A DNA stretch of 64,000 bases from Megaustenia siamemsis (GCA_032433765.1 JAVIAB010000073.1:60671552-60735551); one strand, 5' to 3'; shown: positions 10,538 through 22,794, counted from the stretch's first letter. The notes: generated from the sequence alone by a model not told the origin. Program-made: numbers and translations.

Positions 10538-12735
10538 ATCCAAAGTTGACAGCGCTAGTTTACCACAGCCAATAGTAAAATGCTGGTTACGTCTAACTTC
10601 TTTATTTTTGTTGTATTAAAGCTTTCGTTTACTTCTTGGCGAAGCACGACCCATTCAACCTTAGACTAAGTCCTTCAGGTTATATTAGACCGCAATTGCC
10701 AAACAAAATTAAAAGTGAAAATCTTCTAACAAGTATTCTTGTATAACTTCTCTAAAGCACGTCCCTAAGTTTTTCAAGAGAAAGGCACAACAATGACCTG
10801 TACCTCTCAGGAAGTAACTAAAAACTAGTACAACTTTATCTTCGTTTCTAATTCCGCGAAGTAGAGTTCTAGTTTCTTCTCAACCACAGACAACACATGC
10901 ACATTTAACTCTTTCAGTAGGGAAGCCTTTTATCGAGGCAACGGAAGAAATTTCACAGACAAAATTGTTCATAGTTTTAAGGCTCAATCTACATATTTAT
11001 CTAACATGTAACATATTATATATGAATTGTTAGATAATTGAACAAGGTATTAGATTTCACCAATACAAAGATGATACAAGACATGTAAAAAGAATATGGT
11101 TTGATGACGGTTCACACTAATCAAATTGCGAGTGGTGCACTCTGCGGCGAAACGTACGCGGCCGAAATCGGCATGGCGCAAAGTGCGGCGAAACGTATTG
11201 AAAGAGTTAATACATTTTTACAAATGCGTTACTAGTAACAGCCATACAACGTTACTTTACGTAAAACATTTACTGAGTTATAATGTAGCACAAAGCAATT
11301 AAGACATTAAAGAATCTAAACATTAAGAAAAACTGGTTCATAAACAACTGAAAGGGGAAAAAAAAGCTACACTACTGCGACACATAAAATGTCACAGTGT
11401 TCTGGAAAGAACAATAGTGAAAGCATAGTTCCAGGATTACAAGACAGGGGTAGATCACGAAGGTGGGTTCACGCAGGGCAGGATTTAATCTTGGTGAGGC
11501 CCTGTCATAAATTAAACGTTAAGGTCTTTAAAAAAAAATAGCACCAGAAAATGTGTTAAATATATTATAACAGAAATAAACTTGAAGCACCCTTGTAAGT
11601 CCTTAAGCTGGAGCTTATTTGGCCTGGGCCTTTATCCAGTTCTCGTTTGAAGGCGCTAAAATGTCATTTAAGATGACAGAAGTACGAGATCTTGCTAGAC
11701 ACATAAGTTCCTTTAGATGAGCTACAATGAGTGCAGCGACCTGCCAAAAACACGCAGCCTGACGACCATGACTGTAGCGTGGGTTCAGATCTGATAGGTC
11801 ATGAGGTCACACCGCCCAGAGCTGGCTCAGCCCCTATTACTTATTAGTTTGTTGGTAACACATTGAGATTTACAAATGTTTTCTTTTAGCTCAGACGTCG
11901 ACTTCTCATTTCATCCTCTTCTTGTTTGCGTTCACCCGACGACATTTGGTCCTCTGCATCGTCAGACCGTTAAAGAGCAGTGGAACAGTTGAGTTATGTT
12001 ATTGTTTCCATTAAAACTATATCTGCACCTTTCGCCCAATATATCCAACCTCGGTATGACATTTCTTTATCCACGGGTTGCCATCCTTTCACCAGTGTCC
12101 ATTAACGGCTGAATGAACCCGGTAGACTTCAAACATGCACGGGCATTTAGAATATATTTTGTCTATGACATCACTTTAGTCAAATGCCATGCGAGGTCTA
12201 TGTTTCATTGAAATCCCCACCCTCCCCTTTCCCACCTACTTCAAACTGAAATCCGGAACACGTGACTTTGGTGTAAAATAAAAGACCTGCCTTCCTTCTT
12301 TCGGGCATCTTGTAACCTTAGCTACAGCACAGGACGCACACGTTTCCTGCCAGGAAGTGACGTACAACTCAAGTTCCCACGCTTGTTATAAAGTCAAAAA
12401 CATGGGAAAGGACGAGCACAATTATCTATATGCTTCGATCACTGCCGCCATCTTGACGACCACATTTAACTGTCACTTCCAGTGAAGTTCAAATTCGTTT
12501 TCTTCGGTTCTTTTATCAGTTCACAAGTTCCTGTGCTGAGAAAAAAAAAATGGAAAGTTCTTAAGACTGCCATGATTTGCATTTTACAATGCAGCTCTTG
12601 TGACGTTTGATATTAATATTCCACATGTTTGTTTTTCGTTGCAATTATTCATTTCTATTGTCTTGTTGCCTCAAAGAAGAAATAAGAAATTCGGGTCAGT
12701 GCATTGTAGAAACTGTCATTCATTGATGTACGCCG
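10538..12735. other. Largest unique stretch, no gene recognised
   Basis: About 2.2 kb of apparently single-copy, AT-rich sequence. I see no open frame of useful length and no domain signature. A short duplicated word, TGCGGCGAAACGTA, occurs near 11143 and 11180. The stretch could be intron or intergenic DNA. Confidence 0.5.
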
Positions 12736-12739
12736 TAAA

Positions 12740-14528
12740 ATGTGCTACTCATCGTGATATGATCTACTCGTTTTGATATGTGCTACTCGTAGTGATATTG
12801 GCTATTCGTCTTATTATGAATCACTCGTTGCAATATGAACTACTCGTCGTGACATGAAATAGTCGCGATATGAGCTACTCGTGATATGAACTACTCGTCG
12901 TGATATGAACTACTCGTGATATGAACTACTCGTCGTGATATGAACTACTCGTGATATGAACTACTCGTGATATGAACTACTCGTCGTGATATGAACTACT
13001 CGTCGTGATATGAACTACTCGTCTTGATATGAACTACTCGTGATATGAACTACTCGTGATATGAACTACTCATCGTGATATGAACTACTCGTGATATGAA
13101 CTACTCGTCGTGATATGAACTACTCGTCGTGATATGAACTACTCGTCGTGATATGAACTACTAGTCGTGATATGAACTACTCGTGATATGAACTACTCGT
13201 CGTGATATGAACTACTCGTGATATGAACTACTCGTGATATGAACTACTCGTCGTGATATGAACTACTCGTGATATGAACTACTCGTGATATGAACTACTA
13301 GTCGTGATATGAACTACTCGTGATATGAACTACTCGTCGTGATATGAACTACTCGTGATATGAACTACTCGTGATATGAACTACTAGTCGTGATATGAAC
13401 TACTCGTGATATGAACTACTCGTTGTGATATGAACTACTCGTGATATGAACTACTCGTGATATGAACTACTCGTCGTGATATGAACTACTCGTGATATGA
13501 ACTACTCGTGATATGAACTACTCGTCGTGATATGAACTACTCGTGATATGAACTACTCGTGATATGAACTACTCGTTGTGATATGAACTACTCGTGATAT
13601 GAACTACTCGTTGTGATATGAGCTACTCGTCGTGATATGAGCAACTCTTCGTGATATGAGCTACTCGTCGTGATATGAGCAACTCTTCGTGATATGAGCT
13701 CTCGTCGTGATATGAGCTACTCGTCGTGATATGAACTACTCGTGATATGAACTACTCGTTGTGATATGAGCTACTCGTCGTGATATGAGCTACTCGTCGT
13801 GATATGAGCTCTCGTCGTGATATGAGCAACTCTTCGTGATATGAGCTACTCGTTGTGATATGAGCTACTCGTCGTGATATGAGCAACTCTTCGTGATATG
13901 AGCTACTCGTCGTGATATGAGCTCTCGTCGTGATATGAGCAACTCTTCGTGATATGAGCTACTCGTTGTGATATGAGCTACTCGTCGTGATATGAGCAAC
14001 TCTTCGTGATATGAGCAACTCTTCGTGATATGAGCAACTCTTCGTGATATGAGCAACTCTTCGTGATATGAGCTACTCGTTGTGATATGAGCTACTCGTC
14101 GTGATATGAGCAACTCTTCGTGATATGAGCAACTCTTCGTGATATGAGCAACTCTTCGTGATATGAGCTACTCGTCGTGATATGAGCAACTCGTCGTGAT
14201 ATGAGCAACTCTTCGTGATATGAGCAACTCTTCGTGATATGAGCAACTCTTCGTGATATGAGCTACTCGTCGTGATATGAGCTACTCGTCGTGATATGAG
14301 CAACTCTTCGTGATATGAGCTACTCGTCGTGATATGAGCAACTCTCGTGATATGAGCAACTCTTCGTGATCTGAGCTACTCGTCGTGATATGAGCTACTC
14401 GTCGTGATATGAGCAACTCTTCGTGATATGAGCAACTCTTCGTGATATGAGCAACTCTTCGTGATATGAGCAACTCTTCGTGATATGAGCAACTCTTCGT
14501 GATATGAGCAACTCTTCGTGATATGAGC
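12740..14528. repeat. 19/16-bp tandem array
   Basis: Units are a 19-mer (TGATATGAACTACTCGTCG) and a 16-mer lacking one CGT triplet. There is an order from left to right. Diverged units near 12740-12870 are followed by mixed 16/19-mers with GAACTACTCG (12.87-13.6 kb), then GAGCTACTCGTCG, then GAGCAACTCTTCG units that dominate after about 13.98 kb. The minus strand of the right part is stop-poor and yields repeated LLISRRVAH-like frames, which are artefacts. Confidence 0.95.
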
Positions 14529-14635
14529 TTTTTATTTGTTTTATCACCTTCTAGGTTTCCCTTTCCGTTTTCAATATTTACAATTTCGTCATTTTGGAAA
14601 TTCTTATTTCCTTCTGTTGTTGTTGTATCTTGTCA

Positions 14636-17449
14636 GTGATGTTTACTGTAGGGTGGTGTTTACCGTAGGGGTGGTTTTTACTGTAGGGGGGTGCTTACTC
14701 TAGGGTGGTATTTGCTGTAGGGTGGTGTTTACTGTAGGGCGATGTCTACTGTAGGGTTATGTTTACGGTTGGGTGGTGTTTACTCAAGGGTGGTGTTTAT
14801 TGTAGGGTGGTGTTTACTGTAGGGTGGTGTTTACAGTATGGTGATGTTTATTGCAGGGTGATGTTTACTGTAGAGTGGTGTTTACTGTAGGGTAGAGTTT
14901 ACTGTAGCATGATGTCTACTGTAGAGTGGTGTTTACTGTAGGGTGGTGTTTACTGTAGGGTGATGTTTACTGTAGGGTGATGCTTACTGTAGGGTGGCGT
15001 TTACTGTAGGGTATGTTTACTGTAGGGTGATGTTTACTGTATGGTAGTGTTTACTGTAGGGTGATGTTTACTGTAGGGTGGTGTTTACTGTAGGGTGATG
15101 TTTACTATAAGGTGATATTTACTGTATGGTGATATTTACTGTAAGGTGATGTTACTGTAAGGTGATGTTTACTGGTGGGTAGTGTTTACTGTAGGTAGTG
15201 TTTACTGCAGGGTGATGTTTACTGTAGGGCAGTGTTTACTGTAGGGTGATGTTTACTGTAGGGTAGTGTGTACTGTAGGGTGATGTTTACTGTAGGGTGG
15301 TGTTTACTGTAAGGTGATGTTTACGGTATGGTGATGTTTACTGTAGGGTGATGTTTACTGTAGGATGGTGTTTACTGAAAGGTGATGTTTACTTTAGGGT
15401 AGTGTTTACTGTAGGGTGATGTTTACTGTAGGGTAGTGTTTACTGTAGGGTGATGTTTACTGTAGGGTGGTGTTTACTGTAGGTTAGTGTTTACTGTAGG
15501 GTAGTGTTTACTGTATGGTGATGTTTACTGTAGGGTGATGTTTACTGTAGGGTGGTGTTTACTGTAGGGTAGTGTTTACTGTAGGGTGATGTTTACTGTA
15601 GGGTGATGTTTACTGTAGGGTGATGTTTACTGTAGGGTGATGTTTACTGTAGGTAGTGTTGACTGTAGGGTAGTATTTACTGCAGGGTGATGTTTACTGC
15701 AGGGTGATGTTTACTTTAGGGTGGTGTTTACTGTAGGGTGGTGTTTACTGTAGGGTGATGTTTACTGCAGGGTAGTGTTTACTGTAGGGTAGTGTTTACT
15801 GTAGGGTAGTATTTACTGTAGGGTAGTGTTTACTGTAGGGTGATGTTTACCGTACGGTAGTGTTTACTGTAGGGTGATGTTTACTGTAGGGTGATTTTTA
15901 CTGTAGGGTAGTGTTTACTGTAGGGTGATGTTTACTGTCGGGTGATGTTTAATGTAGGGTGATGTTTACTGTAGGGTGATGTTTACTGTAGGGTAGTGTT
16001 TACTGTAGGGTGATGTTTACTGTAGGGTAGTGTTTACTGTAGGGTGATGTTTACTGTAGGGTGGTGTTTACTGTAGGGTAGTGTTTACTGTAGGGTAGTG
16101 TTTACTGTAGGGTGATGTTTACTGTAGGGTGATGTTTACTGTAGGGTAGTGTTTACTGTAGGGTAATGTTTACTGTAGGGTGATGTTTACTGTAGGGTGA
16201 TGTTTACTGTAGGGTAGTGTTTACCGTAGGGTGATGTTTACTGTAGGGTAATGTTTACTGTAGGGTAATGTTTACTGTAGGGTAGTGTTTACTGTAGGGT
16301 GATGTTTACTGTAGGGTGATGTTTACTGTAGGGTAATGTTTACTGTAGGGTAGTGTTTACTGTAGGATGATGTTTACTGTAGGGTGATGTTTACTGTAGG
16401 GTAGTGTTTACTGTAGGGTGATGTTTACTGTAGGGTGATGTTTACTGTTGTGTAATGTTTACTGTAGGGTAATGTTTACTGTAGGGTAGTGTTTACTGTA
16501 GGGTGATGTTTACTGTAGGGTAATGTTTACTGTAGGGTAGTGTTTACTGTCGGGTGATGTTTACTGTGGGGTAGTGTTTACTGTAGGGTAGTGTTTACTG
16601 TAGGGTAGTGTTTACTGTAGGGTGATGTTTACTGTGGGGTAGTGTTTCCTGTAGGGTGATGTTTACTGTAGGGTGATGTTTACTTTAGGGTGATGTTTAC
16701 TGTAGGGTATTGTTTACTGTAGGGTGATGTTTACTTTAGGGTGATGTTTACTGTAGAGTGATGTTTACTGTAGGGTGATGTTTACTTTAGGGTGATGTTT
16801 ACTGTAGGGTGATGTTTACTGTAGGGTGATGTTTACTTTAGGGTGATGTTTACTGTAGGGTGATGTTTACTTTAGGGTGATGTTTACTGTAGGGTGATGT
16901 TTACTGTAGGGTGATGTTTACTGTAGGGTGATGTTTACTGCAGGGTAATGTTTACTGTATGGTGATGTTTACTGTAGGATGATGTTTACTGCAGGGTAAT
17001 GTTTACTGTAGGGTAGTGTTTACTGTAGGGTGATGTTTACTGTAGGGTGGTGTTTACTGTAGGGTGGTGTTTACTGTAAGGTGATGTTTACTGTATGGTG
17101 ATGTTTACTCTAGGGTAGTGTTTACTGTAGGGTAGTGTTTACTGTAGGGTAGTGTTTACTGTAAGGTGATGTTACTGTATGGTGATGTTTACTCTAGGGT
17201 AGTGTTTACTGTAGGGTAGTGTTTACTGTAGGGTAGTGTTTACTGTAGGGTGATGTTTACTGTAGGGTAGTGTTTACTGTAGGGTAGTGTTTACTGTAGG
17301 GTAGTGTTTACTGTAAGGTGATGTTTACTGTATGGTGATGTTTACTCTAGGGTAGTGTTTACTGTAGGGTAGTGTTTACTGTAGGGTAGTGTTTACTGTA
17401 AGGTGATATTTACTGTATGGTGATGTTTACTGTAGGGTGATGTTTACTA
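14636..17449. repeat. 17-bp tandem array, about 165 units
   Basis: The unit is GTTTACTGTAGGGTNNT, where NN is mostly GA, AG, GG or AA. The dinucleotide is by far the most variable position, while the remaining 15 bases are well kept. The block GTTTACTCTAGGG plus flanking AAGGTGAT and ATGGTGAT units recurs near 17.08, 17.17 and 17.32 kb, showing recent multi-unit duplication. All plus-strand phases contain TAG or TGA, so no long open frames arise. Confidence 0.95.
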
Positions 17450-18290
17450 CCGGAAGTGTCAAATGTATTATTTTTAAGCCTTACAAAATACTGTTTTCTG
17501 ATATTTTCGCATTTTCTGTGTCTGCCGAAATGGAAGGATTGGGTTAGCTGGAGAAGGTTACATGTCTACTGCTGTCGCCACGTCGGGTACATGCAGATTA
17601 ACTTTATATTCCTTGGAGAAATCCTTTGCCTTACCAAGAACCTCATCTGAAATTACCTGGCCAAATGCACTATCTCACCTGCCATTTCCTGAATGCAGTG
17701 GTTCTTTCTGTCTCAAATAAGGAAAAGTCTAATTTCGTCATCCAGTTATGACAAGAGTTATGTGATAGATGTCAGAAGATGAGAAAAGCAATGAACAATC
17801 TTGAGAGAGTGAAACTAAATATAGCACATTGTAAAGATGTTTGTTGAAGAGCTATGCTCCCCAGGTTTTGAAAGGTAAAAGAATAAGAAGTCACTCCTTC
17901 CTTTAATAACTAAGAAGAAAAAGACAATCCATTTCTTACAAGTTTGGTGCAGTGGTTTGAGCAGACACACTTTAAAAGTAGCAAGTGAAACAGAATTAAC
18001 TCACAGCTCCATCTGTTCGTCTACATTTGTTTGAATGGGTCAAAGGTATCCATGGCTACATTCCAGAGCAATCGACGCGATTGTTAATTCCAGAATATAA
18101 AGAGAAAAACAAAACACGCTGAATCTTGTGTTCTTCACGAAATATTTATTGTCTTTTGAGTTTAATTTTAGAAACCGTAGGCAGCCACAAAATTGAGGTG
18201 AAATTCTGGCAAAAATAAATACAGAAATAGATGGCAACATTCAGTTTGTGGAATGGGGAAAGGGTGGACGGGTGAAAGAAAAGAAGAGAG
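17450..18290. other. Unique sequence after the 17-bp array
   Basis: No gene recognised. On the minus strand near 17550-17650 a frame containing GKAKDFSKEYKVNLHVPDVA looks protein-like and faintly recalls the region before the dimerisation domain of hAT transposase relatives. Stops and the lack of a second motif prevent a call. Confidence 0.4.
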
Positions 18291-18294
18291 GTGG

Positions 18295-18425
18295 GTCGTT
18301 GTACTTTAGTTTTGAGATTAAGGCGACCTTTCAAATGTACCCGGTTCAAATTCCAGGTGAAATTATCATGTTTTTTCCCACCTTTGTCAGGTCCTTATCT
18401 TATGGTGATCGAGTGATACTATTCT
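18295..18425 (+). mobile_element. Probable tRNA-derived SINE
   Basis: TAGTTTTGAGATTAAGGCGA (18307-18326) resembles an A box, and GGTTCAAATTCC (18343-18354) is a near-consensus B box at a normal spacing. The following body (ATTATCATGTTTTTTCCCAC) has no second copy in this window, so the end is uncertain. Confidence 0.5.
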
Positions 18426-18555
18426 ATTCCTATAGGAAATGGGTAATAAAAGTGCGTTCAGTGTTCACGTCTAGCAAGTAAACTGAGACAGAACAGCAGC
18501 AAGAACAACCTGGCTGTTTGTACTCAAAAGAACCCAGAAAAGCTCTTCACCTTTC

Positions 18556-18710
18556 TTTTTAGATACCGTTCCTTCTGGCGTAGGTGATCATGTCTCTCTA
18601 CAACTTTCTGTATTAGCAGTTATAAGTTCTACTACGTCATTCTTTTAAACTTTTTCCTTGTTTCCCTCTGCCTTTTCTTATCTCAGTTTACCTTTGTGAC
18701 AATTTGCTGC
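18556..18710 (-). mobile_element. LINE ORF2 C-terminal fragment
   Basis: The minus-strand frame reads RDMITYARRNGI then TAA (18559-18561). It has TAG (18598-18600) where other family copies have Trp, the same nonsense change as in the copy at 7579-7581. A Lys-rich stretch upstream (RKGRGKQGKS) matches the basic loop of the family. Strongly truncated and dead. Confidence 0.6.
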
Positions 18711-19019
18711 ACCTGTCTGATCACATGACAAACGTTTGCTGGTTGTCTCAAACACTGACCAGCATTGTTCTTGTTTATCGTCCACCCGTTAAGTGGGTGT
18801 GGGTAGTTCACGGCAAGCCGCGATTATCTCCGATTTTCCTAAAACAAACATCCGTCTTTGGCAGGAGTGGTTTATCATCTGTCTTTTTGTTGCCATGGTA
18901 GTGTCCTTTGTAACCTACTCTGTTAGATTTCCAAATGTCAGAGGATATTTAACATACGCTAGGTGCACACGGAATATTATGTTTTTCATCGTTAACCAAG
19001 AGGGATAAAAACCTCGAAT

Positions 19020-19140
19020 CCCATTACCCATAGTAAATCCACTAAGAGAGAAACTCCCATCGCCTGTTGCTGAATTTGAAGCAGGGACCTTACTGCCCAG
19101 AGTTTAACGTCTAGACCTTCCATGCCGCATGCCCGGCATC
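19020..19140 (-). mobile_element. Probable tRNA-derived SINE
   Basis: The minus strand carries GGTCTAGACGTTAAAC (A-box-like, near 19107-19122). About 35 bp on, CTGCTTCAAATTCAGC resembles a B box with a G-to-C change. The body continues with GGCGATGGGAGTTTCTCTC. Single copy in this window. Confidence 0.45.
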
Positions 19141-19559
19141 AGAATGTGATATTAACAGTAGATCCGAAATTGTCTCAGAGACCGTCGACATAATTATGAA
19201 GTGTGTGCTTTGTGCTGCGATTTTCATCATATCACAAACTAAAGAACATCTGAGTAGCTACTACACGCTGTCGAGTACGCTTGCACATCTAGTATGCCCT
19301 GAATATATGCCATTGATTACATCAGAAGGACAAGGACAGACACAGATATTACAATGAATAGACAAATAACCCCTATTAACTACTCTGTCCCTCCATGTGT
19401 TTACTCGCCTTGCAGTTGTCTGCTGGGCTTATTACTGCACCCAAACATTATATTAGCCACACACATTCATCTCAGCGGAATTCCCAGCGGAACTCCCGGT
19501 ACAGTCAGTAATATTATAATCAAACTACCGGGCGTCCTGAATAACCACCGGACTCACAT

Positions 19560-19760
19560 AATCCTGGAATTAGTACATTGCTGGTCAGAATGAATCCTCA
19601 CCAATCACCATCAGGGGCGTTCTTCTCGAGAATGCATGGAAAAAGACCAAGAGGAAGACCCAGAAGAAGATCGATAAATGCAGTGATAGAGACATGTAAT
19701 AACAAAGGAAATAAACTAATTCAGACAGTTCGGGCAGCTCAAGAACGACAAATGATATAA
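19560..19760 (+). mobile_element. LINE ORF2 C-terminal fragment (GRPRRR type)
   Basis: The frame ending at 19760 reads MHGKRPRGRPRRRSINAVIE, then a helical segment ending RAAQERQMI before the stop. This is the usual basic-loop and helix C terminus of CR1/L2/RTE-type LINE reverse transcriptases. The expected preceding GH-x-x-RM block appears as VRMNPHQSPSGAFF. It differs in sequence from the RDMIAYA family, so it is a second LINE lineage. Confidence 0.6.
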
Positions 19761-19943
19761 ACCACGACACCTTTTAGGCATCAGTGAGAAAAATAAAAGA
19801 GAAGGAGTAAATCGCAGAACACAATAAACACATTTCTAGATGTCTAAACACCACTTCTGTTGTGGACCGACTACATCTGACATTTCTTAACATCTCATCT
19901 ACTAGTAATCAGTAATACAGTACACAATCACATTTATTTTATA

Positions 19944-20237
19944 CTGGTGCAGAGAAGATTCAGGAATGGGCTAACATCTGTTAAAACAAGGCCAGGAGCA
20001 GATTGCAATAGTGACCTGGTACCAGTAGTTGGAAATATGAGAATAAAAACTGCGGAAAACAGAAATCCCAAAGAAATATGAAATTTGAACAAGATATGTT
20101 TAAAGTGGATAGACAGATAAGTGAAATGGCATGGAAAACAGTCGACAAAAGAGTTGATACGATGCACTGTGGATAGAAGATTGTGGAAGGACATGATCGC
20201 CTACGCCAATCGGTATGGTACATGATGATGATTACTA
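19944..20237 (+). mobile_element. Internally deleted LINE: endonuclease joined to ORF2 end
   Basis: The first part reads VQRRFRNGLTSVKTRPGADC followed by NSDLVPVVGNMRIK. This matches the GADC-x-SDH-x-x-V end of the apurinic-like LINE endonuclease, with the catalytic-loop His lost (SDL for SDH). Only about 60 bp later the sequence is already WHGKQSTKELIRCTVDRRLW and DMIAYANRYGT, then TGA (20223-20225), the extreme C terminus. The whole reverse transcriptase is missing. An ATGATGATG tail follows. Confidence 0.65.
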
Positions 20238-20960
20238 GTAATTGCCTCATTATTAATTTGCTATCTGCTAGTTATTGTTCGTTATTGCTAATCTGTGCTC
20301 ATCTCTACCTTTCTCTACTAAGCTCTTAGGTTTGTGTCTCTGCTCGTTGTTGCTCGCTGCTCCTCTTTTTTAATGGATCTGAGTGAGTCTTTTTCTATAC
20401 TGGGCACTCCTTTTCACCCGCCTTCGTGTCTATCTATCCACGTTTATGGTTATATATATATTTAAATATTTCTTTACACCCACGTCTTATTGTTGGTCCT
20501 GTGTCTGTCCGCCAACATGTCCTGTAATATATATTTTCTTAAATATTTCGCCCACACAGCCTGGAGATTTTGGCTTACAACTACAATTTTTAATTACACC
20601 CATCATCACCACAAACCTGGGTGTCCGTTATTAAGTGCAAAATCGCTTTCCACGTTTACAGAGCTTTGTGTCGTAGGCTACAGCAGGCTGTTATGTCTTC
20701 TCGACTTATCCAATCGCGGCTTTTTTAGGTACCGAATTTGCTATCCCTCTTCCACATCAAATTGTTGAAGTGGAATTGCAATTTGATCAATTGTTTTACT
20801 GCTCCTGAATCCTACAATTTTGTTTTACTAATCTTGAATCCTACAAACTTGTTGAACTAATCCTTAATCCTGCGATTTTGTTTTACTGATCCTGCAATCA
20901 GCTGATTACGAAGAAAAAGAAAGAAATATAAATATAATATTTGTACATGACCGAGAAAGC
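20238..20960. other. Non-coding stretch, nothing recognised
   Basis: AT-rich unique sequence. The words AATTTTGTTTTACT and AATCCTACAA recur two or three times near 20800-20890, a weak local duplication. Short open frames are unremarkable. Confidence 0.5.
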
Positions 20961-20999
<39 letters not shown>

Positions 21000-21034
21000 A
21001 AGAGAGATGTAGACAAAGAGAGAGAGAGAGATGT

Positions 21035-21067
<33 letters not shown>

Positions 21068-21345
21068 TGTAGACAAAGAAAAAGAGAGGAGAGAGATATG
21101 TGGACAAAGAGACAGAGAGAGAGAGAAGCAGAGAGAGATATGTAGACAAAGAGAGATATGTAAACAAAGAGAGTGAGAAGGAGATAGAGATGTAAACAAA
21201 GAGAGAGAGAAGGAAAGAGAGAGGTAGACAAAGAGAGAGAGAAGGAGATAAAAAATGTAGACATAGGGAGAGATGTAAAAAAAGAAAGAGAGAAGGAGAG
21301 AGATGTAGACAAAGAGAGATAAAGAAAGAGAGACAAAGACGGAGG
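20961..21345. repeat. GA-rich simple repeat with ATGTAGACAAAG spacer
   Basis: (GA)n runs are punctuated by ATGTAGACAAAGAGAGA at variable spacing, about 10 times. Strand composition is nearly pure purine on plus, so the open frames on either strand (Arg/Glu-rich, or Ser/Leu-rich) are compositional artefacts. Such polypurine tracts can form triplex DNA. Confidence 0.9.
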
Positions 21346-21370
21346 GTGGACAAAAAGGTAAGTACGATGC

Positions 21371-21412
21371 TTATACTCTAGTGTGTATACTCTAGTGTGT
21401 ATACTCTAGTGC
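21371..21412. repeat. 14-bp triplication
   Basis: Three copies of TATACTCTAGTGTG, the last diverging to GTGCAT. A very small tandem duplication immediately after the GA-rich tract. Confidence 0.8.
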
Positions 21413-21489
21413 ATTAAACTGAACTAGACTGAAGTACTTATATCGAGTTTGTCTGTGTTCTTACCCGCTTTTATTACAAATCAGTGGCC

Positions 21490-21605
21490 AGATGCTCGTT
21501 CTGTCTTCAGATAGGTCGAATCTAGAGCATCTGTCAGGGATTGAACAAAGGTCCGATTATCGCAAACCCAGAGTGCTACACACTGTACCACCGACACTTC
21601 AGAAT
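21490..21605 (-). mobile_element. Probable tRNA-derived SINE head
   Basis: The minus strand carries TCGGTGGTACAGTGTGTAGC (A-box-like, 21574-21593) and GTTCAATCC (B box, 21538-21546) at tRNA-like spacing. The A box is well formed. An open frame of 125 codons (21492-21869, +) starts inside this element and continues into Lys/Glu-rich sequence. I see no domain in it. Confidence 0.5.
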
Positions 21606-22794
21606 GAGGAAAGAGAGGAAGAGAAAGAAGTGAACAACAGTCAATTAAAACTGTCGATAAACAAAGAACAACAAAAAATTCAAAGCAGAAATGATAAGAG
21701 AAAAAAAAATCACAAACTAGACATCAGCATAAGGGGAGGCAAATTTGTGGAAATCCAAACCTGCAGAAGTAATGGCACTTTGATGGACTTTAAAACAAAC
21801 AAGGAAAATAAAATAACTGTTTTGCTGGGAGAGTTTGAAGATGTGAAGTTAATGTGTGTGTGCCTTTGATAATTAACCTCTTCACTAACGTCTCAACTCA
21901 AGTCATCCAGCTGTGACCACAAATAAACAAAACAATTTCGAAGTGTACATGTCGTGAATTGTCTGCGTGTAGACAATGGCGAATGAAGTGTTAGTTCACT
22001 TGAACCTGGTAGAACGGCTTCGAACATGTGTAGGAGTCAGGAATGGCTGAAGAACTGCTGTCTATGTTGTTCAACATTTTGTGAAGAAACCATTAACGGG
22101 GTTAGCGCGACTCCATCAACCGCTCATCAGGTCTGGCATAAAAAAACTCTACAGGGAACGGTGAGAGGTATATGATGCAGACACAGAGGAAGAACTTGAA
22201 TGACAGCGTCTGCGGGAACGAATATCGGATTGGAAGGCACACAGAGTGTGATGAGAGACAGAGAAAGTTGGATGAGAAAGGTTGCGTACTTTGATGTACC
22301 CCAATGATTCACTAAGTCATGAAGTAGATAAAGACGCAATGAAATTATGAGAGAGAGAAAAAAAAAAAAAAAACAACAAAAAAAAACAATAGCTAGAAAA
22401 TATGAAACATCGGGGAGACGTGAAATAAAAGGAGACGTTGATGCAGTTCGGAGAGTAAAACCCAATAGGATTTAGAATTGTCGGCCAAATATATAACTGC
22501 ACATTGTTCTCGTAAAAATTAGATTTGGCTGTTCAAAGCAAATGCAAAACCTTCCTTACTTTGTGGCCCGGAAACGACTTGTTACGATTTTGTTGCGGTT
22601 CAACAGACACAGACACAAACACACACGCTATCACACCATAGGGTGGCTGGAAACAATCAGAAGCGCAGTGTTTTCTTTGGAGGAAAGTGTTTTCTTCTTA
22701 CCTCTTCTTGTGGATCTTGGATCCCCTAACTCATTGACTAACGAGAACTGCAGCTTGCGGCAGGAATTAAAATCTGTTTTTTGTTTTGTGTTAT
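21606..22794. other. Unique sequence without a recognised gene
   Basis: This stretch holds a poly-A-rich tract at about 22350-22388 and GA-rich stretches. Minus-strand open frames across the poly-A tract are Phe-rich artefacts. Nothing else is supported. Confidence 0.5.

Noticed and set aside
14636..17449. TGTAGGGT words reminiscent of telomeric TTAGGG.
   Set aside because: The period is 17 bp and TTAGGG occurs only sporadically, as a variant of GTAGGG. This is an interstitial minisatellite, not a telomere tract.
17456..17660. Possible hAT transposase fragment on minus (KDFSKEYKVNLHVPDVA).
   Set aside because: Only one short protein-like stretch, broken by stops, with no second diagnostic motif. 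A protein search would be needed.
20857..21353. Ser/Leu-rich minus frames and Arg/Glu-rich plus frame.
   Set aside because: Translations of GA/TC simple repeat; both strands are open at once.
21492..21869. 125-codon plus frame with a Lys/Glu-rich middle.
   Set aside because: Its first third overlaps a SINE head and the rest has no recognisable domain; a chance frame in A-rich DNA is more likely.
22127..22502. Phe-rich minus-strand frames resembling membrane segments.
   Set aside because: The hydrophobic stretch is the translated poly-A/T tract; no conserved motif.
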